From positions 1 through 64,000 of the forward strand of contig CAWJLS010000002.1 of the NCBI GenBank assembly GCA_963843755.1: a stretch of 64,000 bases of DNA. The letters are read 5' to 3'. Origin of the DNA: CAWJLS01 sp963843755 (lineage in GTDB: Bacteria > Acidobacteriota > Thermoanaerobaculia > Multivoradales > DATKCC01). Positions 16,232 to 24,426 of this stretch are shown here, piece after piece (position 1 is the first letter of the stretch; each line of letters opens with the position of its first letter). A program made the position numbers and the translations under genes. The notes beneath the pieces are model-generated. The model had not been told where the DNA came from and searched no databases. It saw only the letters and a list, made by a program, of their open reading frames with translations.

Positions 16232-16759
16232 ATGAAGCGTGACGACTCCACCGATGGCCGCGTCCGCGACTCGATCCGAGCCCGGCGGACGCTCACGGCT
16301 CTGCCGCGACCGCTCTCGGCCGCCGTGCTGCTCCTCCTGAGCGTCGCGCTGATCGCGCCGGCGCCCGCGCAGGCCCAGGACTTCAAGCTGCCCGGGCTCC
16401 AGGGCGGCCAGCTCACCCAGTCCGACCTCGGCCAGGGCGCCACCATCGTGGTGGTCTGGGCCTCCTGGTCACCCAAGTGCCGCGACATCGTCCAGCGGGT
16501 CAACGCCATCCAGGGTCGCTGGGGGCGGAGCGCGCGGGTGGTGACGGTCAACTTCCAGGAAGATCGGGCGACCGTCCAGAAGTTCCTGGCGTCTCAGGGC
16601 CTCTCGGTGCCGGTCTTCCTCGACCTGGACGGCGCCTTCTCCAAGAAGAGCTCGGTCACCACCTTGCCGGGCCTGCTCGTGGTCCGTGACGGGACGACCG
16701 CTTACCGCGGCCGGCTGCCGGACGACCCGAGCCAGGTCCTGTCTGAGATCTTGGGCTAG
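16232..16759 (+). CDS. TlpA-like periplasmic thioredoxin-fold protein with SxxC site
   Basis: 175 residues. Residues about 30-50 form a signal peptide ending APAQAQ, so the domain is exported. The thioredoxin fold follows (VVVWASWSPKCRDI, then VNFQEDRATVQKFLASQG, and cis-Pro segment TTLPGLLVV). The active site reads S80-P-K-C83: the first, nucleophilic Cys of CxxC is Ser. This prevents normal dithiol oxidoreductase chemistry; a monothiol or chaperone-like role is possible. It lies 111 bases after the anti-sigma gene in the same direction, so a link to that stress circuit is possible but only positional. Confidence 0.82.
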   Translation: MKRDDSTDGRVRDSIRARRTLTALPRPLSAAVLLLLSVALIAPAPAQAQDFKLPGLQGGQLTQSDLGQGATIVVVWASWSPKCRDIVQRVNAIQGRWGRSARVVTVNFQEDRATVQKFLASQGLSVPVFLDLDGAFSKKSSVTTLPGLLVVRDGTTAYRGRLPDDPSQVLSEILG

Positions 16760-16899
16760 GAGTCTGCGCTCCCTCGGCGCGTCGCCGCGAGCGGAGCACC
16801 CCCGGAAGTTTCGATGGTGACAGGGTTTCGGGCGTCCTCTGTGTTAGCATCGCGCCCGTTGTCGCGTCGTGTTTCTGGAACGCAAAGCCGGGGGACTGC

Positions 16900-18282
16900 A
16901 TGGTGAACCGTGAATCGGTGATGGTTCGATCGTTTCGATTCGCGGTGCCCCTCGGATTGCTGCTCGTCGCCATCGCCCTCGTCGCGATGACGCGCCGGCT
17001 CGAGGCCTTCTCCGAGTCTCCCTTCCCGCTGAGCGCCACCCGACCGTTCGCTGCGGACTGTCCGCTGCCGGCACCCGGCTCGGCCGTGGAGGCCGGAGAG
17101 GGTGGCGCCAACCTCCTCCCCGTCGAGGTCACGGTGCAGCGGGGCCAGACCCTGGACGGCATGCTGAACGGCCTCGGGCTGTCCCCCGACGACGGCCACG
17201 CGGTGACCCGGGCGTTCGCCGAGTACGCGGATCTGCGCCGGCTGCGCCCCGGGGAGACCCTGACCGCGTTCGTCGACCGCCAGGGGCGGCCGGCCGAGCT
17301 CGAGCTGTTGGTGGAGAACAAGGGCCGCGTCCGGGCGGTGCCCGAAGACGGCGGCTGGACCGGCCATTGGGAGCCGTTCAGCCAGGTCCGCAGAATCCGC
17401 CGGCTGACCGCGGAGGTGGACGGCTCGCTGACCGGGGCGGTGACCACCGCCGGCGCCCCCGCTTCCCTCGCCTACGCCATGGCGGACGTCCTCCAGTGGG
17501 ACCTGGACTTCAACCGGGATCTGCGGGTCGGCGACCGATTCGAGGTCCTCTACGAAGAGGTCGTGACCGACGGCCGGCGCACCTCCGTCGGCAAGATCCT
17601 CGCGCTGCGCTACGACAGCCGGCTGGGGCAGGGGCGCGCCCTCGAGGCGTACCGCTTCGCCGATCGTGACGGCTACTACGACTCCGCGGGCCGGCCGCTG
17701 GCCAAGATGTTCCTGCGCTCGCCGCTCAGGTTCAGCCGGATCACCTCACGGTTCAGCCGACACCGCTTCCACCCGATTCTGAAGGCTTACCGTCCCCACT
17801 ACGGCGTGGACTACGGTGCGCCGGTCGGCACCCCGGTGCACGCCACCGCCCATGGGACGGTGACCTTCGCCGGCTGGAACGGGGGCGCGGGGCGGATGAT
17901 CAAGGTCCGCCACGCCAAGGGGTACCTGAGCGGCTACCTCCACCTGTCGAAGATCGCGAGCGGCGTGCGTCCTGGCGCCCGGGTCTCCCAGGGCCAGGTG
18001 ATCGGCTACGTCGGCGCCACCGGCCTCGCGACCGGCCCCCACCTGGACTACCGGGTGCAGCTCCACGGTCGGTGGATCAATCCGCTCCAGATCGACAACG
18101 TCAAGGCCGAGCCGCTCGATGCCGAAGAGCTCGCCCAGTTCAAGACGTGGCGCGACACCCTGCGGACGAGCCTCGAGACCGGAGTGCCCCCCGACCTGCC
18201 GCCCGAGCTGCAGCGGGACGGGGCCGGCGCGCCGCGCATCGCCGACGTGACGGACGGTCAAGCCACCGTCACCGGTGGCTGA
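16900..18282 (+). CDS. M23-family peptidoglycan endopeptidase-like protein
   Basis: 460 residues. A membrane anchor or signal sits at about 10-30 (FAVPLGLLLVAIALVAM). Residues 75-270 resemble the LysM/OapA-like N-domains of periplasmic M23 proteins (VTVQRGQTLDGMLNGLGLS; then FEVLYEEVV). The M23 domain covers about 290-400 with His300-x3-Asp304 (HYGVDYGAPVGTPVHA) and His381-x-Asp383 (GPHLDYRV). In standard M23 enzymes the last motif is HxH; here its second His is Asp, a variant seen in a number of proteobacterial relatives. It probably cleaves or binds cell-wall cross-bridges in the periplasm. The sugar kinase gene starts 12 bases downstream. Confidence 0.88.
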   Translation: MVNRESVMVRSFRFAVPLGLLLVAIALVAMTRRLEAFSESPFPLSATRPFAADCPLPAPGSAVEAGEGGANLLPVEVTVQRGQTLDGMLNGLGLSPDDGHAVTRAFAEYADLRRLRPGETLTAFVDRQGRPAELELLVENKGRVRAVPEDGGWTGHWEPFSQVRRIRRLTAEVDGSLTGAVTTAGAPASLAYAMADVLQWDLDFNRDLRVGDRFEVLYEEVVTDGRRTSVGKILALRYDSRLGQGRALEAYRFADRDGYYDSAGRPLAKMFLRSPLRFSRITSRFSRHRFHPILKAYRPHYGVDYGAPVGTPVHATAHGTVTFAGWNGGAGRMIKVRHAKGYLSGYLHLSKIASGVRPGARVSQGQVIGYVGATGLATGPHLDYRVQLHGRWINPLQIDNVKAEPLDAEELAQFKTWRDTLRTSLETGVPPDLPPELQRDGAGAPRIADVTDGQATVTGG

Positions 18283-18294
18283 GGCGTAGCGGCC

Positions 18295-19359
18295 GTGGCG
18301 GAGGGCTCTTCCCGACCACCGTCGGCCCCGGCCGGTGAGGCGCCGCGGGCGGTGCGGGCCCGCTCCTGGTGTCGGGTCGATCTGGCCGGCGGAACCCTGG
18401 ACATCTGGCCGCTGGGGCTGCTCCATCCGGGCGCCCGGACCGTCAACCTGGCCATCGACATGGCCGTCACCGTGTCGGTGGAGCGCTCCTCGGCCGGCTA
18501 CGAGGTGCACCAGGGGGACCGCCTCCGGCGGGCCGCGGAGGTCGCCGCCCTCGGTGCCCACCCGGATACCGCGCTGGTCGCCGCCGTCGTCATGGCGCTC
18601 GACCTCCCCCCGGTCTCGATCCACCTGGAGAGCGCTTCCCCCCGCGGTGGCGGGCTCGGGGCCAGCTCCGCGATGATCGTCGCCCTGCTCGCGGCCGGCC
18701 AGGAGTTCCTCGGCCGACCCCACGACCCGCCCGCGCGGCTCGCCGCCCTCGGCCGCGACCTCGAGGCGCGGATGATGAGCCTTCCCACCGGCGTCCAGGA
18801 CCACTACCCGGGGCTTCTCGGCGGCGTGCTCGAGATCCTCTACCGTCCCGGGGAGGAGGTGGTCGAGCGCCTGCCGGTCGACCTGGAGGCGCTGGGCGAG
18901 AGCCTGGTGGTCGCCTACACGGGGCGCAGCCATTTCTCGGCGGGGCAGAACTGGGACGTGGTGCGCCGGCGCCTCGACGGCGAGCCGGAGACCGTGGAGC
19001 TGTTCTCCGGCATCGCCGCGGCGGCGACCGGGATGGCGGCGGCACTGCGGGCGGGCGACCTGGCAGAGGCGGGGGAGCAGATGGCGCGGGAGTGGAGCTT
19101 CCGCCGGCGCCTGGCCCCTGGCGTCTCGACCGAGACCATCGAGGAGCTGCTGGAGCGCGGGCGGGAGGCCGGGGCCTGGGGCGGCAAGGCCTGCGGCGCC
19201 GGTGGCGGAGGGTCGATCGCCCTGCTCTGTCCACCGGACCGCCGGGTCGCAGTGAGCGAGGCCCTCGCCGCCGTGGCCGGGGCCGGGGTCGAGATCCTCG
19301 CCGCCCGGCCGACGAGCCGCCGTCTCGAGATCGAGCGGCCCGCCGACGGCGCCGCCTAG
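18295..19359 (+). CDS. GHMP-family sugar kinase, possibly heptose 7-phosphate kinase-like
   Basis: 354 residues from a GTG at 18295. The fold is marked by RVDLAGGTLDIWPLG at the start, the ATP-binding glycine loop SPRGGGLGASSAM near 118, TGVQDHYPGLLGG near 165 and KACGAGGGGSIALLC near the end. These fit the GHMP branch with HddA (D-glycero-D-manno-heptose 7-phosphate kinase) and fucose kinases. HddA makes the alpha-heptose route (GDP-heptose) for S-layer or capsule glycans. The hldA-hldC-waaC operon 6 kb away makes the beta route, so the cell might run both, but the substrate is not certain. Confidence 0.72.
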   Translation: MAEGSSRPPSAPAGEAPRAVRARSWCRVDLAGGTLDIWPLGLLHPGARTVNLAIDMAVTVSVERSSAGYEVHQGDRLRRAAEVAALGAHPDTALVAAVVMALDLPPVSIHLESASPRGGGLGASSAMIVALLAAGQEFLGRPHDPPARLAALGRDLEARMMSLPTGVQDHYPGLLGGVLEILYRPGEEVVERLPVDLEALGESLVVAYTGRSHFSAGQNWDVVRRRLDGEPETVELFSGIAAAATGMAAALRAGDLAEAGEQMAREWSFRRRLAPGVSTETIEELLERGREAGAWGGKACGAGGGGSIALLCPPDRRVAVSEALAAVAGAGVEILAARPTSRRLEIERPADGAA

Positions 19360-19418
19360 GCTGCTCCGGGAGCTCTCCTGCCTGGCGTAGACGCCGCGCG
19401 ACGGTAGACTGGACGTCG

Positions 19419-20408
19419 ATGTCCCCGTTCGATCCCTACGACGTCCTTGGCATCCCGCGAGATGCCGACGCGGCGACCGTGCGCCGTGCCTACCAGAAGC
19501 TCGCCCGCCGCCACCATCCCGACCTCGCCCCCGGGGATCCGGCGGCCCACGAGCGGTTCGAGCGCGTGCTGAGGGCCTACCGGATCCTGGGCGACCCGGA
19601 TCGGCGGCGCCTGTTCGACGACGACCGGGCGGTCGCCTTGCGTCGCCCGGACTGGGTCCATCGATCGCTCACCACCGGGCGGATCGGTAGCGAGTCGTTC
19701 CTGGAGATCCGGGCGGAGTGGATGGAGTGGCTCGAGGTCGGCCCGGAGGAGGCGGGATCGGGCGCTCCGTCGGCGGATGGGGTCGATCTGGAGGCCGAGC
19801 TGACCCTCGACTTCGCGGAGGCGGTCCGTGGGCTCACGAAGTCGTTCTCCGTGCAGAGGGAGCGCCCCTGCGAGGACTGCGACGGCCTGGGGCGCTGGCG
19901 ACGGGCGCCGTGCCCGCGTTGCGGAGGGCGCGGGGTCGTGGTCGAGCTGGAGCGTCTGCGGGTGCGCATCCCGCCGGGGGTCGCCGACGGCACCCGGTTG
20001 CGGGTGCGCGGGAAGGGGCGGTTCGTTCCGACGAGTGCGTCCGGTGGCCGGGAGATCGTGGGCAACCTCCTGATCACCGTGACGGTCCGGCCTCACGACT
20101 ACTTCCGGCGCGACGGCCTCGACGTCCACGCGGAGCTCCCGGTCAGCTTCGCGGAGGCCGCCCTCGGCGGCGAGATCGAGGTGCCGACCGTCGGCGGCCC
20201 GGTTCGCGTTCAGCTCCCGTCCGGGACCCAGGGAGGGCAGCGGTTCCGGCTCCGGGGCAAGGGGATCCAGCGCGACGGCGAGCCGACGGGCGACCACTAC
20301 TACACGGTGTGGATCGTGGTGCCGAAAGGCTTGGGCGAGGCGGATCGAGAGCGGATCGCGGCGCTGCCGAAGATCGATCCGCGCAAAGACCTGCCCCGGG
20401 GGCTCTGA
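19419..20408 (+). CDS. DnaJ/CbpA-type co-chaperone with half zinc finger
   Basis: 329 residues from the ATG at 19419. The J domain (about 3-65) contains the HPD tripeptide in ARRHHPDLAPGD that stimulates DnaK. After a linker comes a shortened zinc region with only two CxxCxG repeats (CEDCDG and CPRCGG), where DnaJ has four and CbpA none. The C-terminal substrate domains follow (IPPGVADGTRLRVRGKG; then LPVSFAEAALGGEIEVPTV). A two-repeat zinc site binds one Zn at most, so it is an intermediate type. The ribosome site is weak. It is convergent with the minus-strand gene ending at 20464. Confidence 0.88.
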   Translation: MSPFDPYDVLGIPRDADAATVRRAYQKLARRHHPDLAPGDPAAHERFERVLRAYRILGDPDRRRLFDDDRAVALRRPDWVHRSLTTGRIGSESFLEIRAEWMEWLEVGPEEAGSGAPSADGVDLEAELTLDFAEAVRGLTKSFSVQRERPCEDCDGLGRWRRAPCPRCGGRGVVVELERLRVRIPPGVADGTRLRVRGKGRFVPTSASGGREIVGNLLITVTVRPHDYFRRDGLDVHAELPVSFAEAALGGEIEVPTVGGPVRVQLPSGTQGGQRFRLRGKGIQRDGEPTGDHYYTVWIVVPKGLGEADRERIAALPKIDPRKDLPRGL

Positions 20409-20463
20409 GGGAACGCGGGAAAGGCGTCCGGTGGGGAGAAGGGGAGCTGCCGGCGACGAGAGG

Positions 20464-21879
20464 TCAGCGGCTCTCGGCGCGCCGCTGGAGCAGCGAGAGC
20501 GCCTCGTCGAGCGTCGTCACCCCGGCGCGGCCGAGGGCGATCTCGTACCTATCGGTCCAACCGTACTGACGGCTCTCCCGGTAGACGACCCGGTCGCCCT
20601 GGGTCCAGGCGACGGTCAGCTCCTCGCCGTCGGTCGACGGCTGCAGGACCACGGAGTCGCGGGCGGCGTCGATCTCCGGCATCGGCCGGCTGAACATCGT
20701 CGTCGCCCGGATGACGTTGGTCGGCGCCGCGATGTCCGGACCGGAGCCGGTCTCGATCATGATCTCGTGGCTCACCGCCTTGGCGCGGGCGATGCCGCCG
20801 CGGTCGCGGCCGGTCATGCGGGCACCGATCTCGATGATCTGGTGGCCGAGCCGGCGGCCGAGCGCCTGGATGTCCTCGTCCGAGCTCGAGCTGCGGGCCG
20901 CGTCTTCGATCACGGCGGCCGTGTAGGCGGTCAGGCCCGGGTGGAGCCCGAGGCGGCTACCCAGCTCGATGATCTGGTGGCCGAGCCGGTCGGCGAGGCT
21001 CTGCGGATCCTCGCGGATTCCCGTGCTCTGGCCCGGCGGATCGATAACCGCGCTCTCGACCTCGTCCGCCAGCGAGGAGAACTCCCCGGGCAGGATCTCC
21101 AACTCCAGGTTGTCGAGCAGGCCGGTCTCGGCATCCGCGAACGAGATGAGCACCGACTGGTTGTTGCGCCCGACCTGGATCTGCGGCGAGCCGGCGAGCT
21201 GCGGGTCGACCGTTCCTGGCGCGGTCTCGTCGGCGGGCGCGACGAGCTGGGTGAGCTCGTAGATCGGGCTGCCGCCCGTGTACTGGCCGTCGATCAAGAC
21301 CAGAGGCGAGTAGAGGATATGCGGCCCGTAGGTGCCCTCTTCGGCCCAGATCAGGTGGAGCAGGGTGCGGTGCCAGCTCTTGATCGAGCCATCGGCCTCG
21401 ACGGAGTTGAAGACGTCCCGGGTCACCGCCAGGTGGGGCGAGCTTTTCCAGCGGAAGGGGCTGCCCCAGATCTCGATCACCGGCGACCAGTCACCGTCCT
21501 TGTAGGAGGTGATCTTGAGGCTCGAGTGGATGAGATTGGTGCGTGACTGCCAGACGATGAACGCGGCGCCCGAGTCGTTGTCGAACAGTACCGAGGCGCT
21601 GTCCTCGACCTCGGCGCCCTCGGTCCCCGGAACGATCACGGTTCCCGTCGCGCCGTTGGTCGGCGTGATCTCGAGCGCCAGCACCGGGGTGGACGGATCG
21701 GTCAATCCGCGGTGTGCGAACAGGTCGCCGTAAGCTCCGGCCTGGGCGCGGTAGATGGTGCCGTCGTCGCCCACCGCAGCGGACTGCCCGTCGCTGTCGG
21801 CCCACACGGCACCGGCTCCGAGAGCCAGTGCCAGGAGCAGGATCGACAGGTGGTGCGCTACGCGGCGGAACGAGCTCAT
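20464..21879 (-). CDS. Secreted protein of unknown function with duplicated LGHQIIE helix motif
   Basis: 471 residues that I do not recognise as a known family. Residues 1-27 are a clear signal peptide (LSILLLALALGAGAVWADS), so it is exported. The first 270 residues look beta-rich, with Trp-containing strands that resemble sialidase or propeller-type blades (IWAEEGTYGPHILYSPL). A duplicated helical motif follows: LADRLGHQIIELGSRLG near 290 and LGRRLGHQIIEIGARMTG near 337. A last part (about 380-470) returns to strands and ends in LDEALSLLQRRAESR. It starts 4 bases after the TPR gene stop, so the two are surely coexpressed, downstream of the XRE regulator. Confidence 0.7.
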   Translation of the reverse strand: MSSFRRVAHHLSILLLALALGAGAVWADSDGQSAAVGDDGTIYRAQAGAYGDLFAHRGLTDPSTPVLALEITPTNGATGTVIVPGTEGAEVEDSASVLFDNDSGAAFIVWQSRTNLIHSSLKITSYKDGDWSPVIEIWGSPFRWKSSPHLAVTRDVFNSVEADGSIKSWHRTLLHLIWAEEGTYGPHILYSPLVLIDGQYTGGSPIYELTQLVAPADETAPGTVDPQLAGSPQIQVGRNNQSVLISFADAETGLLDNLELEILPGEFSSLADEVESAVIDPPGQSTGIREDPQSLADRLGHQIIELGSRLGLHPGLTAYTAAVIEDAARSSSSDEDIQALGRRLGHQIIEIGARMTGRDRGGIARAKAVSHEIMIETGSGPDIAAPTNVIRATTMFSRPMPEIDAARDSVVLQPSTDGEELTVAWTQGDRVVYRESRQYGWTDRYEIALGRAGVTTLDEALSLLQRRAESR

Positions 21880-21883
21880 CGGC

Positions 21884-22807
21884 TCAGGCCCTCAGGTTGA
21901 TCAGGTTGCACACGTCCAGCGTCATCAGGACGCCGGACAAGTTGTCCTGCCCGGGGTAGTAACGCTCCTGGAGCTGCTGGAAGTGGGCTCGGGCGGTATC
22001 CAGGTCCCCGCCGCGCTGGGCGGCTTCGCCGAGCAGGAAGAGCGCGTACTGGATCGAGACGGTCTCGTCGAACTCTTCGGCCAGGGCCAGGGCGTGGAGG
22101 CCGTGGCGTAGGGCGTCCCGGTGGCGGTCCGCCTCCAGATGGGCGAAGCAGAGCCGCAGATGAGGGAACACCTGCTCGCGGCGGTTGCCCAGCGAGCGGA
22201 GCGCCCGCAGGCTCGAGTACAGCAGGCGGAAGCCTTCGTCCAGCGCTCCCTGGACCACCTGTACGTAGCCCAGGTTGTCCTCGATGGCGGCTCGCCGGAC
22301 CGACGCGCCGCCGGGCGGCAGCAGGCCGAGCGCTTGCTCGAACGCCTCGCCCGCCTCCTCGAACCGGCTGGTGGCCAGCAGCAGGAGGCCGAGCTGGTTG
22401 TAGCTCGAGGCCAACCGCTCTGTGGAGTCGAGGATGCGGGCGCGGTCGAGGGCGACGCGGGCGTAGAACAGGCCCTTGCGGTGGTCGTCGGTCAGCTCGT
22501 ACGCCTGGGCGATGTTGTAGGCGGCCAGCCAGCGGTTCGACTGGTCCTCGCTCAGGGTCAGGATGCTGCGCATGCGCCGCAGCAGGGTCTCCGTCTGACC
22601 CTGCGGGCTCTGCATCGCGATCAGCACGGTGCAGCGGTTGAGCCACGCACGGTCCGCGGCCGTCGTCTGGGACTGCTCTCGGGCGAGCTGCTCGGCTCGC
22701 TCGAAGGTCTCCAGGGCCGTGTCGAGCGCACCGCTCTGGACCTCCGCGCGGCCGCGCTCGATCAGCTCGTCGAAGCACGAGTCGAGCTCGAGGACGTCGT
22801 TCGTCAT
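21884..22807 (-). CDS. Cytoplasmic TPR-repeat protein
   Basis: 307 residues, helical throughout, with tetratricopeptide-like repeats, for example ALDTALETFERAEQLAREQ (about 27-45), RFEEAGEAFEQALGLLP (about 147-163) and HRDALRHGLHALALAEEFD. No signal peptide or membrane segment is seen, so it is cytoplasmic. TPR proteins act as binding scaffolds; proteins of this kind encoded beside an XRE regulator sometimes sense a ligand or peptide for it, though no HTH is fused here. The gene lies 88 bases after the XRE gene and 4 bases before the secreted protein, which suggests one transcript. Confidence 0.75.
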   Translation of the reverse strand: MTNDVLELDSCFDELIERGRAEVQSGALDTALETFERAEQLAREQSQTTAADRAWLNRCTVLIAMQSPQGQTETLLRRMRSILTLSEDQSNRWLAAYNIAQAYELTDDHRKGLFYARVALDRARILDSTERLASSYNQLGLLLLATSRFEEAGEAFEQALGLLPPGGASVRRAAIEDNLGYVQVVQGALDEGFRLLYSSLRALRSLGNRREQVFPHLRLCFAHLEADRHRDALRHGLHALALAEEFDETVSIQYALFLLGEAAQRGGDLDTARAHFQQLQERYYPGQDNLSGVLMTLDVCNLINLRA

Positions 22808-22895
22808 CTGCCGTGGTTCCTCATCGGAGCGTCTGTCGATCTGTCCAAATACGTCGTCCGACCAGTCTACACCAGATTGACCGAATGGGCCCGGT

Positions 22896-23270
22896 CTACT
22901 CCCGCCGGTCCCGGGACGCTCCCGGTGGAATGCCCTGGCTCTGCTTCCAGGCGATGAAGTCCTCGACCTCCCGCTGGGACTCCTGATCGAGCCGCTTGAA
23001 GTCCCGGAGCATCTGGAGGTCGCGCGGATTGAGCGACTCCTCGGCGATCTCGCCGAAGAACTCGCCGACCGACATCCGGAACTCGGCGAGGATCTTGAAG
23101 AGGTTGTCCAGGCTGACCCGGTACTCCCCCTTCTCCATCCGCGACAGGTCGCTCTGCTGGATGCCGATCCGCGTCGACAGCTCGGTCTGCGTCAGCTTGT
23201 GTTCCTTGCGGAGCTGGCGGATCTTGCGGCCGACGAGCCGGACCTGGCGGATCTTGGAACGGTTGGACAT
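22896..23270 (-). CDS. XRE-family transcriptional regulator
   Basis: 124 residues with a Cro/C1-type helix-turn-helix at about 14-70 (GRKIRQLRKEHKLTQTELST and IGIQQSDLSRMEKGEYRVSL). The remaining C-terminal half is a charged helix (LQMLRDFKRLDQESQREVED) that could dimerise. It heads the minus-strand set XRE-TPR-secreted protein. A near-consensus promoter at 23327-23355 points at it, and it may bind the same divergent region to control itself and the ABC permease gene on the other strand. Confidence 0.9.
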   Translation of the reverse strand: MSNRSKIRQVRLVGRKIRQLRKEHKLTQTELSTRIGIQQSDLSRMEKGEYRVSLDNLFKILAEFRMSVGEFFGEIAEESLNPRDLQMLRDFKRLDQESQREVEDFIAWKQSQGIPPGASRDRRE

Positions 23271-23326
23271 AGAGGTCTTGCTCGCTACAGTCAGTTCGCC
23301 GGAAGAGAGCCACCAGATAGTGCAAC

Positions 23327-23355
23327 AGCATAATCTAGCGGGGCACCTCTGTCAA
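23327..23355 (-). promoter_or_regulatory. Sigma-70-type promoter for the XRE gene
   Basis: On the minus strand a perfect -35 TTGACA (23355-23350) is followed after 17 bases by -10 TATGCT (23332-23327). Transcription would start near 23320, about 50 bases before the ATG at 23270. Confidence 0.65.
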
Positions 23356-23473
23356 TCTCTTCGGCGGCGCAGAGGCGCCCAGGGCCGGACGAGGCCCGGA
23401 CGAGGCCCGGGGCAGGCCGATCGGCCCGTGCAGCGCCCCGCGGTACGCCCTATAATGCCGATGCCTTTTGCTC

Positions 23474-24286
23474 ATGGTCTCTGATCCCCCTATGTCCCCG
23501 CCGCGCCTGCGTCGCCACCAGTTGTTCCTCCTCAAGGAGCTCGTCAAGCGGGATTTCCACGGCCGCTACGCCGGCTCCCTCCTGAGCTTCGTGTGGTCGT
23601 TCATCCAGCCGCTCTGGATGCTCGTCCTGTTCAGCTTCGTCTTCGCGACGGTCATGAAGCTCAAGCTGGCCGAGCACGGGGTCAAGACGGAGAACTTCGG
23701 GATCTTCCTGTTCTGCGGCCTGTTGCCGTGGACGGCGGTCAACGAGGGGCTCTTCCGTTCCGCGACGGCGATCACCGACAACGCCGCCATGGTCAAGAAG
23801 CTGCAGTTCCCGGCCGAGATCCTGGTGCACTCCTACGTCCTGAGCGCGATGCTCCACGAGGCGATCGCGGGCAGCGTCTTTCTCCTCATCCTGGTCGCCT
23901 CGGGAGGGCTCTCCTGGCAGGGGCTTCCGTGGCTGCTGATCGCCGTGCCGGCGCAGGTGGCGCTCACCGTCGGCTTCGGCCTCCTGCTCGCGTCGGCCCA
24001 GGTCTTCTTCCGCGACATCTCCCAGCTCCTCGGCATGGCGCTGACCGGCTGGTTCTACTTCACCCCAATCGTCTATCCTCTCGGGCTGGTCCCGGACTGG
24101 CTCCAGCCGTGGATCGAGGCCAACCCGCTCACGCCGCTCGTGGGCCTGTATCGCGCCGCGTTCCTCGGCGAGCCGTTCCACTTCGGTCTCGCGGCCACGT
24201 CGTTGGTCGTGACCTCGGCGGCCCTGCTGGCGGCCGGGACCTGGATGTTCCGCCGCCTCGCACCGACCTTCGTCGACGAGATCTGA
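23474..24286 (+). CDS. wzm: ABC-2-type polysaccharide export permease (Wzm-like)
   Basis: 270 residues from the ATG at 23474 (another ATG lies at 23492). It has the amphipathic start LLKELVKRDFHGRYAGSLLS and six membrane helices typical of ABC-2 permeases that export O-antigen, capsule or teichoic acid: WMLVLFSFVFATVM, GIFLFCGLLPWTAVNEGLF, and later LTGWFYFTPIVYPLGLVPDW. It would pair with the Wzt-like ATPase at 34731, though 10 kb of secreted-protein genes separate the two. A TATAAT hexamer at 23451-23456 lies 18 bases before the start but has no good -35. Confidence 0.88.
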   Translation: MVSDPPMSPPRLRRHQLFLLKELVKRDFHGRYAGSLLSFVWSFIQPLWMLVLFSFVFATVMKLKLAEHGVKTENFGIFLFCGLLPWTAVNEGLFRSATAITDNAAMVKKLQFPAEILVHSYVLSAMLHEAIAGSVFLLILVASGGLSWQGLPWLLIAVPAQVALTVGFGLLLASAQVFFRDISQLLGMALTGWFYFTPIVYPLGLVPDWLQPWIEANPLTPLVGLYRAAFLGEPFHFGLAATSLVVTSAALLAAGTWMFRRLAPTFVDEI

Positions 24287-24426
24287 AGGCTTCATCTGCG
24301 CCGGTTGGGCGCCGCGCCGTCCGCGAGGGGCTCCGGGGCCCGCGGGTACCTGGTTCCGAACTTGCACGACCAAGGCCGTTTCGAGCAGGCCCGCTCGAGC
24401 ACCGACCATCGCCAAGGAGGCAGCAC

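Noticed and set aside
15704..16811. GGAATTT (15704) and GGAAGTTT (16804) as -35 boxes for the ECF sigma factor
   Set aside because: No shared -10 element at a usual 15-17 base spacing follows either one.
23451..23456. Perfect TATAAT before the Wzm-like gene as a promoter
   Set aside because: No -35 element at the right distance and only 18 bases to the start codon; kept only as a note with the gene.
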